Below, piece by piece: positions 1-5,582 of a stretch of 9,533 bases of DNA. The notes under the pieces are model-generated. The model searched no databases and was not told the origin of the DNA. It was given only the letters and a program-made list of their open reading frames with translations. The DNA comes from Candidatus Segatella albertsiae (GTDB lineage: Bacteria; Bacteroidota; Bacteroidia; Bacteroidales; Bacteroidaceae), in NCBI GenBank assembly GCA_002451555.1, contig DKCU01000132.1, positions 1 through 9,533 of the forward strand. The letters run 5' to 3'. Within the stretch, counting starts at the first letter, position 1. Every line of letters starts with the position of its first letter. The translations under genes and the position numbers were made by a program.

Positions 1-69
1 ATATAATTAATTATATATAAATATAAAAATAATTAACACTTTTTACTCTCTTGCAAGGGTTCGGAAATT

Positions 70-92
70 GGACTGTCAGTTGTCAGCGTCAG
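70..92 (+). repeat. TGTCAG-type dispersed repeat, copy 1
   Basis: This 23-nt stretch consists of GGACTGTCAGT, one extra T, then GTCAGCGTCAG. It matches the minus strand of 4009-4030 at every base apart from the extra T. It is internally built from TGTCAG/CGTCAG hexamers. It lies 77 nt before the -7 box of the lipoprotein promoter. The rest of 1-145 is AT-rich sequence in which I see no gene. Function is unknown. Confidence 0.7.
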
Positions 93-145
93 CGTTTTTG
101 TCGATGCTGAAAAAATGAGTTACCACCATATTTCAGATGGTTTTT

Positions 146-177
146 CTTGTTTTATTCACAGAAAATTCTTATCTTTG
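146..177 (+). promoter_or_regulatory. Bacteroidetes-type promoter of the lipoprotein gene
   Basis: The -7 box TATCTTTG (170-177) is preceded by CTTG (146-149) with a 20-nt gap, matching the Bacteroidetes sigma-ABfr consensus TTTG-N19-21-TAnnTTTG. Transcription should begin near 183, about 20 nt before the ATG at 205. The promoter lies inside the longer reading frame that opens at 115, so it argues against that earlier start. Confidence 0.8.
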
Positions 178-204
178 CGCCGTCAAATCAATAGAGTAAA
201 ACGA

Positions 205-849
205 ATGAAACAGTTATCAAAATTTTCAATCTTATTGTTGTTTGTCGCCCTTGTATTTTGTGCTTGCGACAAGAATGATAGCGATGACAATGGGGGGTGC
301 ATCTATCCCAACCCAGCATATACCCTTATAAGTAATTATTCTGTGACAGTGGAAACAGTAGTGGACGCACCACAGGCAGAGGTAAAAAATGCGATAGAGC
401 AAGATTTGGCGGCTAATCCACCTTTCGGAGGCTGTACGGCCTATCAGATTGTTACGACAAAAACTTCAGTAGGACTTGCTGCTATCATGGAACTTCATGT
501 AGTGAAACCTGAAAGCGAGGAATGGTATGGTGACTATGTCATAGACAATTCCGCTGAGAAATTCGAGGATAATGAGAATTATCACTTGTTCTCTGCTTCT
601 ACGGATATTATGGGGCTGGCAAAGTGGGACATCATAGATTATGCCTCTTCTGAGAAATCGAAACTTATGGGGACTTATGATGTGTACGTCCAAAAAGCAG
701 CCCCTGGATCAAAGAAAGGTGACAATCTTTTCTTCTGTGAGGACCTCACCAAGAAATATCGTGAGAAGTATCCCCAAGCCGACATTCATGCCGTGGTTCG
801 CCGACAGGTTCTGACATTTGTCAAGGGTGGAGATGTAATCAAAGACTAA
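205..849 (+). CDS. Putative surface-exposed lipoprotein of unknown function
   Basis: The 214-residue product has a lipoprotein signal peptide: MKQLSKF, a hydrophobic core ILLLFVALVF, then Cys-Ala-Cys with C21 the likely lipidated residue (C19 is an alternative). The acidic stretch DKNDSDDN follows directly. It resembles the Bacteroidetes lipoprotein export signal that sends lipoproteins to the outer face of the outer membrane, so surface display is inferred. The mature part (residues 30-214) is polar, has three further Cys and no transmembrane segment, and I do not recognise its family. A frame upstream to 115 is open, but a consensus promoter at 146-177 sits inside it, so 205 is taken as the start. 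The gene is monocistronic and convergent with the nitroreductase gene. It could be an adhesin-like or binding protein, but nothing in the sequence decides this. Confidence 0.75.
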   Translation: MKQLSKFSILLLFVALVFCACDKNDSDDNGGCIYPNPAYTLISNYSVTVETVVDAPQAEVKNAIEQDLAANPPFGGCTAYQIVTTKTSVGLAAIMELHVVKPESEEWYGDYVIDNSAEKFEDNENYHLFSASTDIMGLAKWDIIDYASSEKSKLMGTYDVYVQKAAPGSKKGDNLFFCEDLTKKYREKYPQADIHAVVRRQVLTFVKGGDVIKD

Positions 850-874
850 TTCCTTGAGCGTGTTTTAAAAAATG

Positions 875-921
875 AAAAGTGCAGAAAAGCGTATATTTCC
901 ATACCTTTTCTGCACTTTTTT
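875..921 (+). terminator. Bidirectional intrinsic terminator between convergent genes
   Basis: A perfect 15-bp stem pairs AAAAGTGCAGAAAAG (875-889) with CTTTTCTGCACTTTT (905-919) around a 15-nt loop. T runs follow on both strands: TTTTTT ends the plus-strand arm, and the minus strand runs into CATTTTTT. It is placed to end the lipoprotein transcript (+) and the patB-nitroreductase transcript (-), whose stop codons lie 26 and 56 nt away. Confidence 0.88.
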
Positions 922-976
922 AGTTTGATAATATGGATATTTCAGCTAAACTTGCGACTGAAATACCACGATTTTA

Positions 977-1501
977 TTACTTGATGATGCGATAATAATC
1001 ATCCTTGCGAGGCTTCACGGTGTGAGGATGAGCCGAAGCATAGCCCAATGACAAGGCTCCCACGCCCATCAAGCCCTCCGGCAAGTTCCATTCCTTCATC
1101 AATTTCTTGCCTTCCTCAGAGGCAAACATGGTATCTTCGCGGTTGATCCAGCAGGTGGAGAGACCGATGGAATGAGCGGCAAGCATCATGTTGCCGAGGA
1201 TGAGGCTTCCGTCCTTCACGTTGTTGGGGTCGTCCTCACGGGCCAACACGATAACGATGGTAGGCGCACCATAGTAAGGGTCGCTCTCCACGCCCATCAC
1301 TTCGGCGTTCATCTTGCGAAGCTTGGCGCAAGTCTCTGGGTTCTGCACGGCGATGATGTAAGGCTCCTGTGAGCCATGGCCTGTTGCTGCCCAGGTGCCA
1401 GCCTCCAAAACGGTTTTCAACTCCTCGTCGGTAATTTGGTCTGTCTTGTATCGACGAATACTTCTTCTCTCCTTGATAGCTTTTAATACTTCATTTTCCA
1501 T
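977..1501 (-). CDS. Nitroreductase-family flavoprotein
   Basis: This 174-residue protein fits the compact nitroreductase fold, normally FMN-bound, dimeric and NAD(P)H-dependent. Visible signatures are RRSIRRY (12-18), the N-terminal phosphate-binding arginine motif of the family, the segment WAATGHGSQEP (37-47) where many members have a Pro-Ser-Gly-X-Asn loop, the core helix GSLILGNMMLAAHSIGLSTCW (from 98), and PEGLMGVGALSLGY (141-154) followed by PRK (164-166). The frame is open up to 1546, but that would overlap the upstream gene. The start MENEVLKAIKERRS at 1501 matches family length and leaves 19 nt after the patB stop. No separate promoter is visible, so co-transcription with patB is likely. 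The in vivo substrate cannot be read from the sequence. Candidates are quinones, nitro compounds or other enones. Confidence 0.88.
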   Translation of the reverse strand: MENEVLKAIKERRSIRRYKTDQITDEELKTVLEAGTWAATGHGSQEPYIIAVQNPETCAKLRKMNAEVMGVESDPYYGAPTIVIVLAREDDPNNVKDGSLILGNMMLAAHSIGLSTCWINREDTMFASEEGKKLMKEWNLPEGLMGVGALSLGYASAHPHTVKPRKDDYYRIIK

Positions 1502-1520
1502 TGTTGTATATTTAAAAAAA

Positions 1521-2720
1521 TTACATCGGACATCCGGTGTCCTCATCCTCTATGTATTGACTCAAGACACGTGCGATACGAATCAATCCCTGCATCAAAG
1601 TCTTGCGAGGGCAGGCGATGTTGAGGCGCAGGAAGCCTTGACCAGCCTTTTTGCCGTACATCGTGCCACTATTGACGAATACCTTGCCGTCTTCCAGCAA
1701 CTGCTCGTATGCCTCGTCGGATGACAACTCGAATGGCAAGATGTCGAGCCATACGAGATAGGTGCCTTCGAGTCTGGTAACACGAACTTGTGGCAACTCT
1801 GCGTTGAAGAATTCCTTCACCGCCTGGTAGTTCTCGTAGAGGTATTGGTTGAGGGCATCGAGCCATTCCTCCCCCTCGTTGTAAGCGGCTTGGAGGGCGA
1901 TGACACCGAATGGATTCACATCGCACACCTCGTTGATGTTGATGGCACGGTCTATGCGGCGACGCAAAGCCTTGTCGGCGCATACGATGTTGGCTATCTG
2001 AAGACCTGCGATGTTGAAAGCCTTGGTAGGGGAGCTCAATACCACGCAGTTGTCACGGCAAGCTTCGCTGATATTGGCGAATGGGGTGTAGTGATAGCCT
2101 GGCATGATGAGCTCGCAATGGATCTCGTCGGCGATGACCTTCACATCGTGCTTCTGGCAGATGTCGTTCATGTGCTCCAACTCCTCCTTCTTCCATACAC
2201 GTCCGGCAGGGTTGTGAGGGTTGCAGAGGATGAAGGCTGTCACCTTTTCATCGGCGCACTTACGCTCGAAGTCCTCGAAATCTATCTCGTAGGTGGAGTT
2301 ATCTACACGTCGAAGCTCGTTTTCCACTACCTCGCAACCATTGTTGTGGATGCTGGAGAAGAAACAGTTATACACAGGTGTTTGCACCAAAACCTTTTCG
2401 CCTGGCATGGTAATCGCCTTCAAGGCACAAGAGAGGGCTGGTACTACGCCCGATGTGTAGAGAATCCAGTCTTTCTCTATCTTCCACTGGTGGCGGCGGT
2501 CAAACCAGTGGATGATGGCCTCGTAGTAAGAATCAGGCACGAGGGTATAGCCGAAGATGCCATGAGTCACTCGTTTCTGTAGGGCTTCGATGATGCAAGG
2601 GGCGGTCTGGAAATCCATGTCTGCCACCCACATCGGGATGACATCGTCCTTCTTCACCAAGTCCCACTTATAGGAGTTGGTGCCACGACGCTCTATGATT
2701 TCGTCAAAATTGTACTTCAT
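1521..2720 (-). CDS. patB: MalY/PatB-type PLP-dependent C-S lyase / aminotransferase
   Basis: The 399-residue protein belongs to fold-type I PLP enzymes, subgroup MalY/PatB, whose members act as cystathionine beta-lyases (cystathionine to homocysteine, pyruvate and ammonia) and often also cleave cysteine. The opening MKYNFDEIIERRGTNSYKWD is the subgroup hallmark, followed by IPMWVADMDF (28-37). PLP-site residues are visible in order: the tyrosine of TPVYNCF (114-120), CNPHNPAGRVW (166-176) with its conserved Asn, ADEIHCEL (197-204) with the Asp that contacts the pyridine nitrogen, SSPTKAFNIAGL (229-240) with K233 as the Schiff-base lysine, and R365 in RLNIACPR for the substrate carboxylate. 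It is full length. The minus-strand leader has AAGGA shortly before the ATG, a weak SD-like match. I see no clear -7 box in the AT-rich upstream sequence, and a palindromic array at 2799-2910 lies just beyond it. The nitroreductase gene follows after 19 nt. Confidence 0.9.
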   Translation of the reverse strand: MKYNFDEIIERRGTNSYKWDLVKKDDVIPMWVADMDFQTAPCIIEALQKRVTHGIFGYTLVPDSYYEAIIHWFDRRHQWKIEKDWILYTSGVVPALSCALKAITMPGEKVLVQTPVYNCFFSSIHNNGCEVVENELRRVDNSTYEIDFEDFERKCADEKVTAFILCNPHNPAGRVWKKEELEHMNDICQKHDVKVIADEIHCELIMPGYHYTPFANISEACRDNCVVLSSPTKAFNIAGLQIANIVCADKALRRRIDRAININEVCDVNPFGVIALQAAYNEGEEWLDALNQYLYENYQAVKEFFNAELPQVRVTRLEGTYLVWLDILPFELSSDEAYEQLLEDGKVFVNSGTMYGKKAGQGFLRLNIACPRKTLMQGLIRIARVLSQYIEDEDTGCPM

Positions 2721-2798
2721 ATTTCCTTTGTTTCCTTAATAAAATGTCTATATTTATATATAAAAGTTTCTTTTCATCTATATGTAAATGTTTTTGAG

Positions 2799-2910
2799 AC
2801 TAATAGAAAGCTCCGTTCCACGTCTTGATATGTGCGTTCCGTGTCACGGAACGCACATTCCAAGTCACGGAATGGCCGTTCTGAGACACGGAACGGAACT
2901 TTCTCTTAGT
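2799..2910. repeat. 21-bp palindromic tandem array inside a long inverted repeat
   Basis: Four units begin at exact 21-nt intervals (2815, 2836, 2857, 2878), each opening with GTTCC, ATTCC or GTTCT. The core of unit 2 is GTTCCGTGTCACGGAAC. Units 2-4 are near-palindromes, while unit 1 has lost its right half. Unit 2 sits in a perfect palindrome with 14-bp arms (2830-2843 and 2845-2858) around one central base. CATTCC (2856-2861) pairs with GGAATG (2869-2874). The outer arms 2799-2825 and 2884-2910 are complementary at 23 of 27 positions. It fills much of the 241-nt gap between the DUF3737 gene and patB, which are co-directional. It contains no reading frame and no T run of terminator type. It may be a repeated palindromic element, a protein-binding array or an RNA structure. 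Confidence 0.85.
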
Positions 2911-2961
2911 GATAAATACTTTTTCTATGAGTCTAAGATATAATTTACCCCAAGTGTCTCG

Positions 2962-3816
2962 CTATTTCGACTTGTCGATGATTTCACAAGCCCCCTTGGG
3001 AGACTTGGCGAACTCGGTGTAAGTGACGCTTCCTATTTCGTCAGCTTCGATGCGTCCAGAGATCGGGTTCTTGATGTTGGTGATGGAACCCTTGATGTGG
3101 GCATCGATGTTGGTGCAATCCTCAAAGGCACGGTCGCATTCCTTGTCGAAGGTGCAATCCTCCAAAGTGACATGGTCCATGTAGCAGAGTGGTTGCTCAC
3201 CGCTGATGTGGCAACGTACGAACTTGATGTTCTTGCTGTGCCAAGCCAGGTACTCGCCATTCAGTTCCGAGTCATAGACAGTCACGTTTTCACACTCCCA
3301 AAAGCTATCCTTGGTGGTAATCTTGGCATGGTGAACCTCCACGTTCTTGCAGTATTGGAAAACATACTTGGAGTCGCTCTCCAGTCCATCCACGTAGATG
3401 TTCTTCGAGAACATGAAAGGATAGGTACCATCATGGAGCTTCACGTTCTTGATTTTCAGTCCATCCACCTTCCAGAAAGTCTCGTCAGCATCGGTGATGT
3501 TCACGTTCTCCAGTTCGAGATTCTTCATCTCACGGAAGAACTTAGGACCATCGATAGTGCAATCCTTCATCACCATGTCGTTGGAATACCATATTGCCGA
3601 GCGGCTCTCAGGGGCGAAATAACAGTCGGTAATCACCGAGCCATCCACGTGCCACCAAGGGTATTTGCCATAAAACTTAGAGTTGTGGCATTCTAAGTTC
3701 TTGCAGCATTTGATACCAGATTCTCCGTCCGTAATCGTAATGTTCTCCAAGCGAACGTCGTGTGCACCGAAGAGAGGACGCTCTCCACCGAATGTCTTAT
3801 TCTTAATCAATTCCAT
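2962..3816 (-). CDS. DUF3737 family protein, predicted parallel beta-helix
   Basis: The 284-residue protein matches my recollection of the DUF3737 family, for which I know no biochemical function. It is made of degenerate repeats of about 20 residues of the form hydrophobic-x-N/D-hydrophobic-x-D-C/S (for example VRLENITITDG, MVMKDCTIDG, LELENVNITDA, LKIKNVKLHDG, VTLEDCTFDK). This is the pattern of a right-handed parallel beta-helix like pectin-lyase folds. The opening LIKNKTFGGERPLFGAHDV looks like an N-terminal cap. There are 13 cysteines, several one rung apart (C43, C65, C86; C202, C221), and aromatic runs such as WWH and FW. No signal peptide or membrane helix is present, so it should be cytosolic. 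The gene appears monocistronic, with a -7 box about 120 nt upstream. Enzymatic activity cannot be inferred. Confidence 0.82.
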   Translation of the reverse strand: MELIKNKTFGGERPLFGAHDVRLENITITDGESGIKCCKNLECHNSKFYGKYPWWHVDGSVITDCYFAPESRSAIWYSNDMVMKDCTIDGPKFFREMKNLELENVNITDADETFWKVDGLKIKNVKLHDGTYPFMFSKNIYVDGLESDSKYVFQYCKNVEVHHAKITTKDSFWECENVTVYDSELNGEYLAWHSKNIKFVRCHISGEQPLCYMDHVTLEDCTFDKECDRAFEDCTNIDAHIKGSITNIKNPISGRIEADEIGSVTYTEFAKSPKGACEIIDKSK

Positions 3817-3933
3817 TTCTTTTATACCTTATTATTTATTTATTATATGCCTTGTTTTGTTTCATGAAAAAGGAAATTCCTATCGTTTTATGCCTTCTTC
3901 CGATGAAAAAGAGATAATTCCTAATTTCGCTTG

Positions 3934-3941
3934 CAAAGTTA
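3934..3941 (-). promoter_or_regulatory. Probable -7 box of the DUF3737 gene
   Basis: On the minus strand this reads TAACTTTG and continues GC, a full match to TAnnTTTG. I see no convincing TTTG 19-21 nt further upstream. The nearest one, at 3957-3954, is only 12 nt away, so the -33 half is weak or absent. Confidence 0.5.
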
Positions 3942-4008
3942 CAAAAATAATGCCAAAGTAAGGTAATCTACTTTACAGAAAGATGTATCTTTATTACTGA
4001 CGATGTTT

Positions 4009-4030
4009 CTGACGCTGACACTGACAGTCC
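4009..4030 (-). repeat. TGTCAG-type dispersed repeat, copy 2
   Basis: On the minus strand this 22-nt stretch reads GGACTGTCAGT followed directly by GTCAGCGTCAG. It is identical to 70-92 except for one missing T. A further CGTCAG follows after AAACAT. It lies 67 nt before the minus-strand -7 box of the DUF3737 gene, a placement comparable to that of copy 1. Confidence 0.7.
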
Positions 4031-4095
4031 ACAAATCCACAACCATATATGTGTTGTCTATGGGAAATATTGTCTATGAAGGAATATTACCTATT

Positions 4096-4142
4096 GAAAA
4101 GAAAAAGGCTGAATTGCAAGAAATGATTCTCACAATTCAGCC
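4096..4142 (-). terminator. Intrinsic terminator of mdh
   Basis: On the minus strand GGCTGAATTG (4142-4133) pairs perfectly with CAATTCAGCC (4116-4107) around a 16-nt loop. TTTTTCTTTT follows at 4106-4097. It lies 35 nt after the mdh stop codon and is well placed to end that transcript. Confidence 0.85.
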
Positions 4143-4177
4143 CTATCTCATTCACTTATAAAAATCTAAAAAGAAAA

Positions 4178-5170
4178 TTACAAGTTAGGGTTCATCTTAG
4201 TCCACTCAGCTACTGGAGGAACGATGCCAAGCTCAACGATCTCGTCGCGCATCTTGCAGAGGTGCTCGTAAGACTTGTTCAAAGAAGCGATCTCCTCCTC
4301 AGTACCTGTAGGCTCTACGAAGTGAACGCCAGTCTTGTCGATAGTAGTAGGCATAGCCATCATCACGTTCTTGAAGCCAAGCTTGTCGTGGTTTACATAG
4401 CAACCAGCTGGCAAAGTGAACTTCTCGCCACCCATAGCAGCCTCGATCATCTTAACTGCGTTGTAAGCTGGGCTCTGGAATGAAGAACGACCACGGAGCT
4501 TGATGATGTTAGAACCACCCTGTACTGTGTGGTGCTTGATCTCCTCCCAACGCTCGTCAGAAAGACCCATCTCTGACAATGGCTTACCGTCAACCTTAAC
4601 TTGAGAAGCGAATACAGCCATCTGCTCGCCGTGACCACCGTAAGTGTGAGCGCCAGTAACCTTGTCCTGCTGTACACCGAACTCGAGAGCCAAAGCCTGC
4701 TGCAAACGAGTAGAGTCGAGGGCTGCGAGCGATGTCAACTGGTTTGGCTTCAAACCTGAGTGAATCAAAGCTGTAAGAGCGGTAACGTCAGCTGGGTTGA
4801 AGATAACTACCACGTGCTCAACCTCTGGGCAGTACTTCTTGATGTTGTCACCGAACTCAGCGGCGATCTTGCAGTTACCCTTGAGGAGGTCCTCACGAGT
4901 CATACCCTCCTTACGAGGAGCACCACCAGAAGAAATGATATATTTAGCGCCAGTGAATGCCTCCTCTGGGTTAACAGTGTAAGTTACGTTAACGCCTGGG
5001 AATGCACACTGCTGGATTTCATCGAATACGCCATGAACACCTGGCTCATAGATATCGTAAAGACAAATGTTTGGGGTAAGACCGAGCATCAATGCGCTCT
5101 GTACCATGTTAGAACCAATCATACCGCCGGCACCGACGATCAAAAGCTTGTCATTAGTTAAAAATTCCAT
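4178..5170 (-). CDS. mdh: Malate dehydrogenase
   Basis: This 330-residue cytosolic enzyme interconverts malate and oxaloacetate with NAD. In Bacteroidales it works mainly in the reductive branch from oxaloacetate towards fumarate and succinate. The Rossmann nucleotide loop is GAGGMIGS (13-20), and D39 in LYDI ends strand beta-2, where it binds the NAD ribose. GGAPRKEGMTR (82-92) supplies the substrate arginines R86 and R92. An Arg at the specificity position fits malate rather than lactate dehydrogenase. FNPADV (124-129) carries the conserved Asn. The catalytic pair is D142 in LDSTR (with R145) and H170 in GGHGEQM. The frame is open to 5362, but MEFLTNDKLLIVG is the family N-terminus and the extra 64 codons overlap the likely promoter, so 5170 is chosen. 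The leader has no SD near the ATG. The gene has its own terminator and is divergent from the aminopeptidase gene. Confidence 0.95.
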   Translation of the reverse strand: MEFLTNDKLLIVGAGGMIGSNMVQSALMLGLTPNICLYDIYEPGVHGVFDEIQQCAFPGVNVTYTVNPEEAFTGAKYIISSGGAPRKEGMTREDLLKGNCKIAAEFGDNIKKYCPEVEHVVVIFNPADVTALTALIHSGLKPNQLTSLAALDSTRLQQALALEFGVQQDKVTGAHTYGGHGEQMAVFASQVKVDGKPLSEMGLSDERWEEIKHHTVQGGSNIIKLRGRSSFQSPAYNAVKMIEAAMGGEKFTLPAGCYVNHDKLGFKNVMMAMPTTIDKTGVHFVEPTGTEEEIASLNKSYEHLCKMRDEIVELGIVPPVAEWTKMNPNL

Positions 5171-5258
5171 AACTACAATTTTTATTAAAATGTTTATAAT
5201 CTTTTTCTCTTTTTTCTGAAAGAAATCCTCCGTAATTGATGCTCCTAGTTGGGGAGTT

Positions 5259-5328
5259 GGTCGCTTGCGAAAGGTTCCTTGAAAAGCTTGTTGAAAGAGT
5301 GAAAACTCTATCTTTTCGCTTTCCGACC
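5259..5328 (-). other. Foldable mdh leader hairpin
   Basis: In plus-strand coordinates GGTCG (5259-5263) pairs with CGACC (5324-5328), and GCGAAA (5267-5272) with TTTCGC (5314-5319), separated by a small asymmetric internal loop. At the tip, AGAGT (5296-5300) pairs with ACTCT (5305-5309) around four bases. On the mdh transcript this would be a long structured 5' end. The outermost pairs lie at the predicted transcription start, so part of the basal stem may not be transcribed. Confidence 0.45.
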
Positions 5329-5329
5329 G

Positions 5330-5337
5330 CAAAATTA
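5330..5337 (-). promoter_or_regulatory. Probable -7 box of mdh
   Basis: The minus strand reads TAATTTTG followed by CGG, a full TAnnTTTG match. No good TTTG lies 19-21 nt upstream. The predicted transcription start near 5323 gives mdh a leader of about 150 nt. Confidence 0.5.
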
Positions 5338-5377
5338 ATAAAAAGTAATGTAAATCGTGCATTTATTTCCCCTTAAA

Positions 5378-5409
5378 TTTGTTGTTAATTCTTAAAATTA
5401 TTATCTTTG
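5378..5409 (+). promoter_or_regulatory. Consensus promoter of the Xaa-Pro aminopeptidase gene
   Basis: TTTG (5378-5381), a 20-nt gap and TATCTTTG (5402-5409) match both halves of the Bacteroidetes promoter. Transcription should start near 5415, leaving a leader of about 165 nt before the start codon. Confidence 0.8.
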
Positions 5410-5514
5410 TAATCTCTAATTAGCAAAATTGCATTTCCTCATGTTGCTACTAGATGTAAATGCTATGAAATTAGGTGATGTCTATATATAATAAGGTGTA
5501 AATGTGATGCGGTC

Positions 5515-5550
5515 GTAATAGAGAAGTGTAAATTGGTAATAGAGATGTGT
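5515..5550 (+). repeat. Short direct repeat in the aminopeptidase leader
   Basis: GTAATAGAGAAGTGT (5515-5529) recurs as GTAATAGAGATGTGT (5536-5550), 14 of 15 identical with a 21-nt period. A GTGTAAAT before it (5496-5503) echoes the same tail (5526-5533). It lies within the predicted 5' leader. Meaning is unknown and it may be simple duplication. Confidence 0.55.
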
Positions 5551-5582
5551 GCAAATAGAAGAATATAAATTTATAATATGAT

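Larger units (their letters stand above)
3817..4177. other. Intergenic region between DUF3737 gene and mdh
   Basis: These 361 nt hold no credible gene. They contain a minus-strand -7 box for the DUF3737 gene (3934-3941), the second TGTCAG-type repeat (4009-4030) and the mdh terminator (4096-4142). I see nothing recognisable in 4031-4095. The DUF3737 transcript should have a leader of roughly 110 nt, AT-rich and without obvious stable structure. Confidence 0.7.
5171..5582. other. Divergent regulatory region between mdh and the aminopeptidase gene
   Basis: No gene is supported in these 412 nt. From left to right they hold the mdh leader (5171 to about 5325), which can fold into a long imperfect stem, a minus-strand -7 box for mdh (5330-5337), a consensus plus-strand promoter (5378-5409), and a leader of about 170 nt before the aminopeptidase start. 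That leader contains a 15-nt direct repeat (5515-5529 and 5536-5550). No known riboswitch class is recognised. Confidence 0.7.

Noticed and set aside
115..204. Thirty extra N-terminal codons for the lipoprotein
   Set aside because: A consensus promoter (146-177) lies inside them, and the signal peptide begins properly at 205.
1788..2582. Long plus-strand open frame (264 codons) opposite patB
   Set aside because: It is antisense to a complete, motif-rich enzyme gene. Its product shows no recognisable domain, and the frame is a by-product of the patB codon usage.
2815..2899. CRISPR array
   Set aside because: The repeats follow each other directly at a 21-nt period with no spacers, and no cas gene is present.
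3097..3696. Plus-strand open frame (199 codons) opposite the DUF3737 gene
   Set aside because: It mirrors the repeat structure of the sense protein and has no promoter or start context of its own.
5171..5325. Known riboswitch upstream of mdh
   Set aside because: Stems are visible, but I recognise no conserved core of any named riboswitch class.
5171..5362. Sixty-four extra N-terminal codons for malate dehydrogenase
   Set aside because: The family starts at MEFLTNDK. The extension overlaps the likely promoter and leader structure and does not resemble a targeting sequence.
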